From NCBI RefSeq assembly GCF_016801985.1, contig NZ_JAEVLS010000004.1:62001-126000 (forward strand): a stretch of 64,000 nucleotides of DNA, written 5' to 3'. A program made the position numbers and the translations under genes. The notes under the pieces were generated by a model. That model saw only the letters and a list, made by a program, of their open reading frames with translations, did no database searches and was not told where the DNA came from. The DNA comes from Steroidobacter gossypii (GTDB taxonomy: Bacteria > Pseudomonadota > Gammaproteobacteria > Steroidobacterales > Steroidobacteraceae). Below are positions 18,919-27,626 of this stretch, one piece after another (position 1 is the first letter of the stretch; each line of letters starts with the position of its first letter).

Positions 18919-19838
18919 GACGCGACGACGCCGCGACCCGTGGCTCTCAGAGGCAGCATCGCCATGAATCCCGGTGCGTAGGACTGCAACATGAAATGCT
19001 CGCCGCTGGCCGCCGGATTGGAGTGCAGATAGTCGAGCATGTTGATGATGGGATCGGAACACGCACAGTGGCCATAGGACGCGGCCGTTCGCGTGTACAC
19101 CTGCTTGAGCGACAAGGCGGCCGCATACACCTTCGAGATCGGTTCGAAGAAATTGGTCGAGAATACCTTGCTCAACTGTTGCGGCTGCAGGCCGGCGCGC
19201 TGCAAGGATTTCTTGAGCACGCTTTGGCCCAGCCGAGTGCGCACGTTGAAGTCATCGGTGCCTGTGGCGCCCTGCCAGTCGTAGCCGCTCGCATAGCCCA
19301 GTATCTGGAGCCCGCTTCGACCCTTCGAAACAATGCAGCTGGATGCCGCGTCGCTGAGCACTCCGTATGGCGCGACTCGGTCATCATCCGAGGGCGTCAC
19401 GTCGAAGCACACGACAAGCGCGCTGCGCATGTCCTCATCCTGCAGGGATCGAGTTGCGACATCGATGGCCGTCAGCAGCGACAAGCATTCTTGCAGCGAA
19501 ACCGCCAGCGGCATGGCTCGCTGGAGGCCATGCTTCTGCAGCAGCCGCTGCACGAACGATCGATCCAGGGACTCAGCCGTGTGGCGTGCGGACGCAAACA
19601 CGAACGCGTCGATCTCGCTCGCATCGAGCGCCGCGTCCGCCAGAGTTCGCGACATCGTCGCCGAGATCATTTCTTCCAGCGGCTGCCGAGCTTCGTAGAA
19701 GTAACGGCAGCCCAGCATCTTGGTATTGGCCGGCAGGCCGGCGCGCTTGAACTGCCCTTCCACGCCGTCTATGGACAGGACTTCGCGCTGGGTGTTGCCC
19801 AGCTCGAAGCTCAACGAATGCAGTGCGACCGCGCTCAT
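18915..19838 (-). CDS. KAS III-like (thiolase-fold) acyl-transfer or condensing enzyme, atypical active site
   Basis: The 307-residue product has the beta-ketoacyl-ACP synthase III length and fold pattern. The nucleophile is Cys118 in SLQECLSLL. The usual second and third residues look changed. The segment expected to carry the HQAN histidine reads FSTNFFEP (Asn229), and the segment expected to carry YGN reads YGHCACSDP (His257). This suggests either a rearranged triad or a non-decarboxylating acyltransferase role, as known for some KAS III-like enzymes in secondary metabolism. The start at 19838 overlaps the previous stop as TGATG. Its acyl donor may be the discrete carrier protein at 23937-24185. 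Confidence 0.78.
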   Translation of the reverse strand: MSAVALHSLSFELGNTQREVLSIDGVEGQFKRAGLPANTKMLGCRYFYEARQPLEEMISATMSRTLADAALDASEIDAFVFASARHTAESLDRSFVQRLLQKHGLQRAMPLAVSLQECLSLLTAIDVATRSLQDEDMRSALVVCFDVTPSDDDRVAPYGVLSDAASSCIVSKGRSGLQILGYASGYDWQGATGTDDFNVRTRLGQSVLKKSLQRAGLQPQQLSKVFSTNFFEPISKVYAAALSLKQVYTRTAASYGHCACSDPIINMLDYLHSNPAASGEHFMLQSYAPGFMAMLPLRATGRGVVAS

Positions 19839-21163
19839 CAAGCGGCACTCACTGTGTTGTGACGATCTGCACTCGCATGCCAGTGCGCCGAAATGCCCTC
19901 GTACATTCCATAGAACAGGTCGCAAGTGGTCCGTACCGCCTCCAGCGCTTCCTGTTGCATGCGAGCGTTCTGGCACACAGCCGCAACCAGGCTGATGCCT
20001 TCCTTGACGTGCCCGACATCCTCTTTCTGGTGAACGGAGAAAAAGCTCAGATCGTCCGCCGTCAAACCGTAGACTCGGGGGAGCAGGTCGTGTCGCGCAT
20101 CGCCCGCCGCCGTCTCCAGGTTCTGGCCTTCGCTGCCGATCATCACGGCGGCGGCGCCCATGTGGAATGTGTAGCGATTCCTCACCAGGTCCATTCGATA
20201 GTCGATCAGTCGCTTGGTGGACGGCAACGGCTGCGCCGCGTCCCTGGTCGGCTCGTCGATGCCGATAGCGCGAATGAAGTTCTGCATCAACGTCACGTGA
20301 TTGTCGGTCGAGGAGAAACGACCGGTCTCCTCCTCGAACATGTTGTAGAGCAGGCGTCGCTTGTGCACGCCGCGCGGACAGTGGTGATAAAGGATCTCGA
20401 TGTAGCTGAGGAAGTGCTTGGTGAGCTGGTAGCCCTGCAGCGTCATGAAGCGCAGCAACTCCCAGTTCGGCTCGCCGCTCAGCACCTCCTTGATGATGGG
20501 ATGGGTCATCGTCACGCGCGCCATCAGCTCCTCGCGCAGCGCAACCTTGAACACCTCCTCCGGCATCATGGTTGCCTTCCTGGATGAAAGGCGCCGGGAC
20601 GACGCTTCGCTCGCCCCCCTCGTGAGTGCCTCGAGGCGCTCGATCAGCTCGTCGGTGTATTGATACATGTACGCACCCGAGAAAGACTCCCCGTCGACGC
20701 GTGCGTAATCGTGCAGGATTCCATATTCCTTGAAGCCCAGCCGGCTCCAGATGCTGTGCGGCTCGGTTCCCGCTCGTACGTCGAGCGTGAGCATGTCATA
20801 GCCTTCGAGCTTGGCTCTCTCGGCGACATGTAACAGCGCGCCCGGCAGAATACCGCTGGCCCGCAGCTCCGAGTGAATCGCACCTTTGGAAATCTCGGCG
20901 ATGTGTTTGCAGTTCGGCAGTTTGTTCGGTGTGAGTATCGCGGTGCCGACCAGTCGCTCGCCGCTGTAGATGCCGAACAGCAGAATGCGCTTCTCGCCGA
21001 GCGCGTCATTCAAACGATGCACGATCGAAACACGCTCGCTCGGCTCGATCGGTTCCGGATAGCCCAGATAGGTACCGGAAGTGAGCGCGTCGTCATAGAG
21101 CTCTAGCAGGGCGCGCCCACTGTGCTCATCCAGCGTGGTGATCCAACGGTAATCTACCGGCAT
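19838..21163 (-). CDS. GNAT acetyltransferase fused to heme-oxygenase-like diiron oxidase
   Basis: The product has 441 residues. Residues about 1-165 form a GNAT domain with an RASGIL acetyl-CoA-loop-like motif near residue 101. Residues about 200-430 are an all-helical heme-oxygenase-like domain. Its potential ligands are in the spacing I recall for SznF-type diiron oxidases: Glu256, Glu279, His289 (10 after Glu279), Glu345, then HQKEDVGH giving His378, Asp382 and His385. Such oxidases N-oxygenate amines, cleave C-C bonds or build small rings. The ATG at 21163 is preceded by a GGGA Shine-Dalgarno at 7 bases, and a hairpin lies just upstream. It is the first gene of the distal half of the cluster. 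Substrate and reaction are unknown. Confidence 0.85.
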   Translation of the reverse strand: MPVDYRWITTLDEHSGRALLELYDDALTSGTYLGYPEPIEPSERVSIVHRLNDALGEKRILLFGIYSGERLVGTAILTPNKLPNCKHIAEISKGAIHSELRASGILPGALLHVAERAKLEGYDMLTLDVRAGTEPHSIWSRLGFKEYGILHDYARVDGESFSGAYMYQYTDELIERLEALTRGASEASSRRLSSRKATMMPEEVFKVALREELMARVTMTHPIIKEVLSGEPNWELLRFMTLQGYQLTKHFLSYIEILYHHCPRGVHKRRLLYNMFEEETGRFSSTDNHVTLMQNFIRAIGIDEPTRDAAQPLPSTKRLIDYRMDLVRNRYTFHMGAAAVMIGSEGQNLETAAGDARHDLLPRVYGLTADDLSFFSVHQKEDVGHVKEGISLVAAVCQNARMQQEALEAVRTTCDLFYGMYEGISAHWHASADRHNTVSAA

Positions 21164-21176
21164 GTCCCTATCCCGC

Positions 21177-21200
21177 CTGCCGGCGTTTGCTCGCCGGCAG
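21177..21200. promoter_or_regulatory. GC-rich hairpin abutting the ribosome site of the GNAT/diiron gene
   Basis: CTGCCGGCG at 21177-21185 and CGCCGGCAG at 21192-21200 pair perfectly over 9 bp around a 6-base loop. In the transcript the stem ends 13 bases before the ATG, right beside the Shine-Dalgarno sequence. No U-run follows, so it is not an obvious terminator. It may control translation or stabilise the 5' end. Confidence 0.5.
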
Positions 21201-21470
21201 AAGACCACGAATTCACGCGGAGTTTTTTGACCAGGCCGCGCAGATTCTTTGGTTGTTCGAATTCCCTACCGAACTGATGGAACGGTTTAACGAGAGTTCC
21301 CGCTCGTGCGGTGGCCAACATACTGATGGCCACTTGGCCTGTCAACACGTGACATTTGTATATTTCCGAAGCGATGCATACGTAACGTTACTGACAAAAA
21401 CATCGCGCGAAAATATATTTTCACTAGCACGTGCTCGGCGCACTCGGATGGCTGTATGTTCTCGCCTCGT
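21201..21470 (-). promoter_or_regulatory. Palindrome-rich intergenic region, likely internal promoter/operator of the cluster
   Basis: The gap between the decarboxylase stop and the GNAT/diiron gene (21164-21470) is AT-rich compared with its surroundings and holds no gene. It contains three perfect palindromes within 54 bases: GTAACGTTAC (21382-21391), GAAAATATATTTTC (21409-21422) and AGCACGTGCT (21426-21435). The middle one includes TATATT, a good -10 candidate, but I see no convincing -35. The likely role is a second promoter and regulator binding sites for the GNAT-to-NRPS half of the cluster. Confidence 0.5.
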
Positions 21471-22994
21471 TCACCCGGCGCTTCGATAGATCTCGGTCTG
21501 CGTCCTTCCTTCGACGACGCTCGCCGCCAGATTTTCCTGATCTTCCAGCACCGCACGCAGATCGTCGTGCGTGATCAACGGATTCGAGAGCACGACGCGG
21601 AATACCGCGATCTTCCGCCCTCCGTCCGAGATCCGGGTTCTGGAAACGAAGCTGCGCCCTCTCAGGAACTGCTCCTGCTGGATCGCCTCGACGGCCTCGT
21701 CGATCTTCCGACTCTCACTTTCGGAATACATGGGACCATACCCACGCAAGGCCACAGGGATGTAACGATAGTTGACGATATTGGTCTGCGGCTCGCCGAT
21801 CAGCTCGAAACCGCTGCTGCTCGCGAGCAGGCGCTTGAAATGCGCCACCTTCTCCATGCTGTTGTCGACCAGCCATGCCAACCCTTGTTTCGACAATACG
21901 TGCAGGATGGCATGCACCAAAAGTGACGCCGCGGGCCGCGAGCCCTCCAACGTATACTGCCCCATGTCGAAGCTGCCACGACGTGCTTGATAGTCGGCGT
22001 GCACGGAAGCGCAGTGAGCGACGTTGGTATCCCGGAACAGACAAATGCTGCCGCCCTGCGCCGAGAACATCTGCTTGTGCGCGCAAAACGTGATCGAGTC
22101 CGCCAGCGATATTCCGTCCAGCAAGTAGCGGTGGCGATCGGAGAAGATGAAAGCGCCGCCCCACGCGGCGTCGACATGGAAAGGAATGGCGCGTTTCGCC
22201 GCGATTCGCGCCATGTCGGCCAGCGGATCGATGGTGCCGGTCTCGGTCGCTCCCGCGACCGCAACTATGGCGATGACGAGTTTTCGGTGCTCTTCGCACC
22301 ACCTCAGCTTCTGCTCGAGGTCGCCGAGCGAGACTCTTCGGCCGGCGTCCTGTTCGAGCAGCACCAAGTTTTGCTCGCCGAGTCCCATCACGGCGACCGC
22401 TTTCCGGATCGAGTAGTGCGCCAGTGGCGATGCGACGATGGCCGCGCCGGAATATCCAAGACGCCTGATCGCTTCGAACGCCCCGATACTGGCCAGGTCC
22501 TGTTTGCCGATGCCGGCGTCGATGAGCCGGCGATTCCTCGCACACCACAACGCCGCGATGTTCGCGGTGCTGCCGCCACTGGCAAACACGCCGAACACAT
22601 GCTCCGGGTCCTGCACGATGTCACGATATGCGGACAGCGGCCGATCGAAGAACAGCCGATGCAGTTTGGCCAGAACCTGCCGCTCCAGCAGCGTGAGCGC
22701 CTTTGACGTCTCGATCTTGACCACGTTCTGATTGAGCTGCGCCATCCACCGGCTCATTTCCGGCACGAACTCGGGCAATGCCGATGTCATGTGACCGATG
22801 AAGCGCGGCGACGCCACATTGACCAGGTAGGGCAACAGGTCGTCGCGCAGCGCCTCGCGATATGCTTCGAACGAAGCGGGCACGGCAGGAATCTCGACGT
22901 CGACAAAGCGCTCCTTCAACTGCTCCAGCGGCACATCGGGCGCCGTGATCCACTCGCCCGCCGATGGTGCAAAGTCATAGCTCGATGCGGCCAT
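21471..22994 (-). CDS. PLP-dependent group II amino acid decarboxylase (aspartate/glutamate type)
   Basis: The product has 507 residues. The segment SPRFIGHMTSALPEF near residue 62 and LNQNVVKIETSK resemble the PanP-like aspartate 1-decarboxylase branch of the glutamate decarboxylase family. The PLP region shows VDAAWGGA and the cofactor lysine in CAHKQMFSAQGG. It should remove a carboxyl group from Asp (giving beta-alanine), Glu or a related acid. Its ATG is one base after the amidohydrolase stop, so the two are co-translated. The product could serve as a starter unit for the ligase/carrier-protein pair just upstream. The exact substrate cannot be read from sequence. Confidence 0.85.
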   Translation of the reverse strand: MAASSYDFAPSAGEWITAPDVPLEQLKERFVDVEIPAVPASFEAYREALRDDLLPYLVNVASPRFIGHMTSALPEFVPEMSRWMAQLNQNVVKIETSKALTLLERQVLAKLHRLFFDRPLSAYRDIVQDPEHVFGVFASGGSTANIAALWCARNRRLIDAGIGKQDLASIGAFEAIRRLGYSGAAIVASPLAHYSIRKAVAVMGLGEQNLVLLEQDAGRRVSLGDLEQKLRWCEEHRKLVIAIVAVAGATETGTIDPLADMARIAAKRAIPFHVDAAWGGAFIFSDRHRYLLDGISLADSITFCAHKQMFSAQGGSICLFRDTNVAHCASVHADYQARRGSFDMGQYTLEGSRPAASLLVHAILHVLSKQGLAWLVDNSMEKVAHFKRLLASSSGFELIGEPQTNIVNYRYIPVALRGYGPMYSESESRKIDEAVEAIQQEQFLRGRSFVSRTRISDGGRKIAVFRVVLSNPLITHDDLRAVLEDQENLAASVVEGRTQTEIYRSAG

Positions 22995-22995
22995 G

Positions 22996-23937
22996 TCAGT
23001 TCCCGTAAGGTTTTCCCACCAGCTCGGCGATGGACCGCCCGAAGATGCCGTCGATCGAGCGTTGCTCCAGCGCTCGCAGCGGGCCGCGCTCGGAGAACAA
23101 CTCGTCCATCAGCGGCCGCACGCCCGTTTGCAGCGAATGGACCGGCCAGTCCGTTCCGAAAACGATCTTGTGATTCAGGCCCTGCGCAAACAGCGAGGTC
23201 AGGTGCTGCGGCCAGCCTCCATCGCAGAGCACGACCGGAAACGGCGAAATGTCCAGATAAACGTTCGGCCGATACTTGCACATCAGCTTGGCCTGCTCGA
23301 CCAGGTTGACGCCGCCATGCCCCAGGATGAAGTTCACCTCGGGAAACTCCCTGGCAGCCTTGTCGATGAGGTACGGATCGGCGAACGTGAAGTCGAGCGT
23401 CGGTGAAGTGGGCCCGGTGTGCACCAGCACGGGCAACCGATGCCGTCGACATATCTCGTACAGCGGAAAGACGATCTCGCTGCTCGGCGAGAACCCGCAG
23501 GGCGGATATAACTTCAGGCCCTCGAAGCCGAACTCCGTGACGGCGCGCTCGAACAAGTCGAAACCCTCCTTGCCCCAGCGAGGGTCGACGCCTTGAAACA
23601 CCCAAAATCGATCTGGATGGCGCTCGCGGACTGTCACGTGCTGACGCGCGATGCTCTCGATGTCGATCGGCGATTTGAAGACGTACGTGAAGTCCGGCAC
23701 CAGCAGCACCGCCCTGGCGATACCCGCCTCGTCCATCTGCGCGACCAGCTTGTCGCCCATATGGTCTTCGTGCTGCAGCCAGAGCATCTGCGTGATCTTG
23801 TCGACGGAGACGGGCACCCCCTGAAACGCGCTACTCCGGGCCATGTTGGCCGCGACTCCCGCAAAGAATTCGCGAGGCACGCATCTGTTCGAAGCCAGAT
23901 GACAATGAGCGTCGATGATTGCCGGCGGGCGTTGCAT
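22996..23937 (-). CDS. Amidohydrolase-2 family metal-dependent hydrolase/decarboxylase
   Basis: The 313-residue TIM-barrel protein has all expected metal and catalytic residues of the amidohydrolase-related family: DAHCHL at residues 9-14, HTGP, LGHGG and FGTDWP. Relatives hydrolyse amides and lactones or decarboxylate aromatic acids. The ATG overlaps the carrier-protein stop (TAATG) and the next gene starts one base after its stop, so it belongs to the core operon. Possible jobs are trimming the peptide, opening a ring or decarboxylating a precursor; the sequence does not decide. Confidence 0.85.
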   Translation of the reverse strand: MQRPPAIIDAHCHLASNRCVPREFFAGVAANMARSSAFQGVPVSVDKITQMLWLQHEDHMGDKLVAQMDEAGIARAVLLVPDFTYVFKSPIDIESIARQHVTVRERHPDRFWVFQGVDPRWGKEGFDLFERAVTEFGFEGLKLYPPCGFSPSSEIVFPLYEICRRHRLPVLVHTGPTSPTLDFTFADPYLIDKAAREFPEVNFILGHGGVNLVEQAKLMCKYRPNVYLDISPFPVVLCDGGWPQHLTSLFAQGLNHKIVFGTDWPVHSLQTGVRPLMDELFSERGPLRALEQRSIDGIFGRSIAELVGKPYGN

Positions 23938-24185
23938 TACTTCGCGTCCGCCGCGACCGAGCTAATGTAATCAGCCGCCCCGCCGACCGTCTGAATCTGC
24001 ATCAGCTGCGTCATGTGCTGCTCCAGATCGATCTCGAACTCCTGCTCGATCAGTGCGATCAGCATGATCGCGTTGACCGAGGAGAAGCCCAGGTCTTCGA
24101 CGAACCGGCTGCTCTCGCGCACCTCCGGGGCGCGCGGCGACGACACCACGCGATTGACGATCTGCGCCAGCCTTTCCATGGTCAT
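23937..24185 (-). CDS. Discrete acyl/peptidyl carrier protein
   Basis: This is an 82-residue acidic protein with the phosphopantetheine attachment motif DLGFSSVNAI; the serine is about residue 36. It is the right size for a free-standing carrier protein. The start at 24185 has an AGGGA ribosome site about 7 bases upstream. An alternative ATG at 24200 overlaps the ligase stop as ATGA and would add five residues. It is almost certainly loaded by the acyl ligase just upstream. Its cargo could be passed to the NRPS docking/C1 region or to the KAS III-like enzyme. The gene is easy to miss because an open frame in the same phase extends upstream through the ligase gene. Confidence 0.9.
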   Translation of the reverse strand: MTMERLAQIVNRVVSSPRAPEVRESSRFVEDLGFSSVNAIMLIALIEQEFEIDLEQHMTQLMQIQTVGGAADYISSVAADAK

Positions 24186-24196
24186 GCTCGATTCCC

Positions 24197-25639
24197 TCAT
24201 CGCTCGATCGCGTCCGCGTAATGCCGATAAATGTTCTCGCGGTGATACTTCAAGTTCCGCGTCAACAGCCCCGAATCCATCGAGAACTTCGCGTCGGTGA
24301 TGACGTGCGCGCCTATCTTTCGATAGCTGACGGCGCGCTCGTTGTACTCCTGTAGCGCCGTTGCTACGGATCGGCGCGCACCCTCGCTTGCGCCGTCGAC
24401 GACGATCACGGCCGCCAGCTGCTTCCGTCCCGGCGACCACAGCACCGCGACCTGGAGCACGCCGGGAATGGCCCCAAGCTGGCTCTCGATCTGTTCCGGA
24501 TGCACCTTCACCCCGGCGTTCGTCACGATGATTTCTTTCTTGCGCCCCTTGAGCGTCAGAAATCCCTCCGCATCCAACTCGCCGATGTCGCCGGTGTGAA
24601 TGCTGCCGTCGGTCTTGAAGACCTGATGTCCTTCCCCCTGCCGGGAGTAGAAGTAGCCATTCGAGAGCGGCGACGGCCGCTTGATGACAATCTCGCCGTC
24701 TTCCATCAGATGCACGTGCTCCGGATGGATGGGTTTGCCGACAGTTCCCGGGCGGCGAGCATCGAACGTGTTCCACGCGATCATGCCCGTCTCGGTCACG
24801 CCATAGGCTTCCAGGAGCGTCTGCGCGAAGCGCGTATTGAAGGCCTCCAGCACCTCTGTGCGGATCGGCGCCATGCCGGTGATCATGAAGCGCATGTTCC
24901 CGCCCAGGAACCTCTGCACGCTGGCCGCGGCGTTCGGGTCCGCTTTGAACGCGTTGAAAACATTCTCGAAGATGGCCGGGGGACCGATGATGAAGGACGG
25001 CTTGTCGGTGCGCAGCGCTGCAAACAACTGTGGAAAGTCGGTCACCGACAATGACATCCCGGCGAACAGGCAGGCGTAAACGGATAGTCGTTGCTGGTAG
25101 TTCGACAGCGGCAGAAACAGCAGATGGCTGTCCGCTTCGGACATTCCAAATGCATCGATGAAATCGCTGATGAGCAACTCCGTGCCGCGCCGACTGATAC
25201 TCAGGCCCTTGAGGTAACCGGAGCTCCCCGACGAGTACGCCCTGGTCAAGATATCGCGGTCGTCAATGATGTCGGCATCAGGGGCCACGGGCCCGAGACT
25301 TTCGAACGACAGGTTCGCGTGCATGAACAGCGCAAAGCGATCCGCGGCGAATGACGGATCGGCAGTCTTGAGATCAACCTCTTCCGGAAAGACCTGCAGC
25401 ACCGCCCCGATCCGGATCGCGGCCAGGTCCCAGAGAATGAACTCGTAGCAGTTCGGCAGCTGCAGGCCAACCAGGTGCCCGCGTTCGACACCTCGATCCT
25501 GCAGCCCCTGGGCGAGAGCCTCTGCATCGCGAATCACGTCGGCATGCGTCACGGTGACCATGTTGCCGTCGAGTCGCTTGACCTTGAGCGTGCCGCGGGC
25601 ATTTCCAGACGCCCGCTCGAACAATCCATTGAAATCCAT
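24197..25639 (-). CDS. Stand-alone acyl-CoA/acyl-ACP ligase (ANL superfamily)
   Basis: The protein has about 480 residues with the P-loop AYSSGSSGYLKG (a variant of YTSGTTGxPKG), EAYGVTETGM, the HTGDIGELD hinge region, KGRKKEIIVTNAG and the C-terminal catalytic lysine region LLTRNLKYHR. The pattern is closer to acyl/fatty-acid ligases than to NRPS A domains. The ATG at 25639 was preferred over TTG at 25645. The gene overlaps the carrier-protein gene region and most likely charges that carrier with a carboxylic acid starter. It may also be the in-trans loader for the A-less first NRPS segment, though this is less certain. Confidence 0.88.
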   Translation of the reverse strand: MDFNGLFERASGNARGTLKVKRLDGNMVTVTHADVIRDAEALAQGLQDRGVERGHLVGLQLPNCYEFILWDLAAIRIGAVLQVFPEEVDLKTADPSFAADRFALFMHANLSFESLGPVAPDADIIDDRDILTRAYSSGSSGYLKGLSISRRGTELLISDFIDAFGMSEADSHLLFLPLSNYQQRLSVYACLFAGMSLSVTDFPQLFAALRTDKPSFIIGPPAIFENVFNAFKADPNAAASVQRFLGGNMRFMITGMAPIRTEVLEAFNTRFAQTLLEAYGVTETGMIAWNTFDARRPGTVGKPIHPEHVHLMEDGEIVIKRPSPLSNGYFYSRQGEGHQVFKTDGSIHTGDIGELDAEGFLTLKGRKKEIIVTNAGVKVHPEQIESQLGAIPGVLQVAVLWSPGRKQLAAVIVVDGASEGARRSVATALQEYNERAVSYRKIGAHVITDAKFSMDSGLLTRNLKYHRENIYRHYADAIER

Positions 25640-25693
25640 GGTCAACGATCCGTGTTATTCCGTTCTGGCTACGTTTCGAAGCGCGCGGCGACA

Positions 25694-27580
25694 CTACGCC
25701 ACGACTGCCGCCGCCTTGGGCCGACTCGTCTCCTCCTCTTCGGCGGCCAGGCGACGATATACAGGACTGCTCGCCAGCAATCCGGCGTGCGTGCCTTGCG
25801 CCACGATCCTGCCCTCGTCCATCACAGCGATCGTGTCGGACGTCATCGCATCTCTGATGCTATGGGTGATCTTGATAACCGTCGTGGCGTTCGCGCTGAC
25901 TTGGTCGAGCGCCGCGCGCACCTCCCGCTCGCTCTCCTGGTCCAGCGCCGTCGTAGCCTCATCGAGCAAAAGAATCCGCGGCTTGCGCAGCATCGCCCGC
26001 GCCAGGGAGATGCGCCGTCGCTGTCCGCCCGAAAGTCTGCTGCCGACCTCGCCCAGATCGGTCTGGTAACCGTTAGGCAGTTGCTCGATGAAGCCATGCG
26101 CGTGCGCGCGCCGGGCGGCATACACCGCGTCGTCGAGGCTCGCCTCCGGATTTCCATATCGGATATTCTCAATGACGCTGCCGGACAAGAGGAAATCCTC
26201 CTGGGGCACGTAGCCGATGGCGGCGCACAGTTCGCTCACTGGAATATTCCTCACGTCGGCGCCGCCGACCACAATGCTGCCTTTGTCCGGCTCGTAGATG
26301 CGCATCAGCAGCTCGAGCAGCGTCGATTTGCCCGAGCCGGAAATGCCGACGAGCGCAATCTTGCCGCCCGGTGGCACCGTCAGGTTCACGCCTTTGAGCA
26401 CTGGCGTGTCGGGCCTGGACGCATACGCGAAGTGCACATCTCGAAACTCGATCGACCCAGAAAGATCGATGCGCGTAGCGGTCGCTGGCACAGTGTCGAG
26501 CCTCACCGACGACTTGGCATCGAGATAGTCCACCACTCGCGAAGCGACGCCGGCCGCGACATGAAATGACGATCCAATGTCCACCAGGTTACGCGACGCG
26601 ATCAGGATCGCCTGGACATAGAAGCCGAACGAGATCAACTCGCCCAACGTCATCCGGCCGGCGAACACATCTCGAAACGCGAACCAGAACAGCACCGTGA
26701 TGCATGCGAGCGACAGCGATTCGGCCAACGCGTTCAAGAACAGCATGAGCCGGTTTACGCGCCTGTCACATTGCGCGACCAGGCCGACTTTGCCGGAGAA
26801 TCGCCGGCTCTCGTTCGTGTGCTGATCGAATACATGCACTGCCTTGATGCGCCGGAATATTTCTCCGGCCGATCTACCCGCGTCGGCGATGGTCGCCTGC
26901 CACACGGAAGCGAGCTTACGCAGCGGCCGTGACGCGAGGATGAACGGCAACACCGTCAGCGGAACGCCGATCAGCACCACGGTGGCCAGCTCGACATTCA
27001 CAAAGAAACAGGCAATCAGCGCCGCAGTCAGCATCATCGAGGACTTGACGAATACCGGAATCTGCTTGGCCAGGAACTCGCCCAGCGAACTGGTGTCGGC
27101 GATGATCCGGGTCTGGATGGAGCCGCTCGAGTGCCGATCGATGTAGCTCGCACCCATGGCGATCACGTTCTTGAAAACATCTTTGCGCAGCTCTTCGGTG
27201 ACCTTGATCGCCACCAGACGCATGCAGTACATGCGCGCAAACGTGCTCAGGAAGTAGATGACGATCACGGCTAGGGTTATCGCCGCGACATAGTTCGAGA
27301 ATCGCAGCGCCTCGGCGGCATCCTTGGGGATGTTGTCGATGACCCACTTGATCACCTGGCCGAAGGAGATGGTCAGGATCGCGACCGTGGCCATCGCCAG
27401 CAAGCCGAGCGCAAGTGCTCCTCTGCACTTGCTGAGGTAGGGAAACAACCGCTTCAGGGATTGATACGAACCGCGCTGGTCGCTCGCTTCCTGTGTGCGC
27501 GCCGCTTCGGAAATTCGCCGGACAGGCGCGGGACGCTGTCGCTCCTCGATCGACCTGACCAGGCTCTCGTCGTTCGTCAT
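25694..27580 (-). CDS. ABC-type exporter, fused membrane and ATPase domains
   Basis: This 628-residue half-transporter of the MsbA/lipid-peptide exporter type has an N-terminal membrane domain (about residues 50-340, several hydrophobic segments including one near residue 60). The C-terminal ATPase domain has Walker A GISGSGKST, the signature LSGGQRRR and Walker B ILLLDEATTALD. The start has a GAAGGA ribosome site. It lies 46 bases after the thioesterase gene and 55 bases before the ligase. It probably exports the cluster's peptide across the inner membrane as a homodimer. Confidence 0.92.
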   Translation of the reverse strand: MTNDESLVRSIEERQRPAPVRRISEAARTQEASDQRGSYQSLKRLFPYLSKCRGALALGLLAMATVAILTISFGQVIKWVIDNIPKDAAEALRFSNYVAAITLAVIVIYFLSTFARMYCMRLVAIKVTEELRKDVFKNVIAMGASYIDRHSSGSIQTRIIADTSSLGEFLAKQIPVFVKSSMMLTAALIACFFVNVELATVVLIGVPLTVLPFILASRPLRKLASVWQATIADAGRSAGEIFRRIKAVHVFDQHTNESRRFSGKVGLVAQCDRRVNRLMLFLNALAESLSLACITVLFWFAFRDVFAGRMTLGELISFGFYVQAILIASRNLVDIGSSFHVAAGVASRVVDYLDAKSSVRLDTVPATATRIDLSGSIEFRDVHFAYASRPDTPVLKGVNLTVPPGGKIALVGISGSGKSTLLELLMRIYEPDKGSIVVGGADVRNIPVSELCAAIGYVPQEDFLLSGSVIENIRYGNPEASLDDAVYAARRAHAHGFIEQLPNGYQTDLGEVGSRLSGGQRRRISLARAMLRKPRILLLDEATTALDQESEREVRAALDQVSANATTVIKITHSIRDAMTSDTIAVMDEGRIVAQGTHAGLLASSPVYRRLAAEEEETSRPKAAAVVA

Positions 27581-27626
27581 TGCGTCCTTCCTTGAACGTC
27601 ACACAGCGCCGGCTTTCCGTTCCCGA

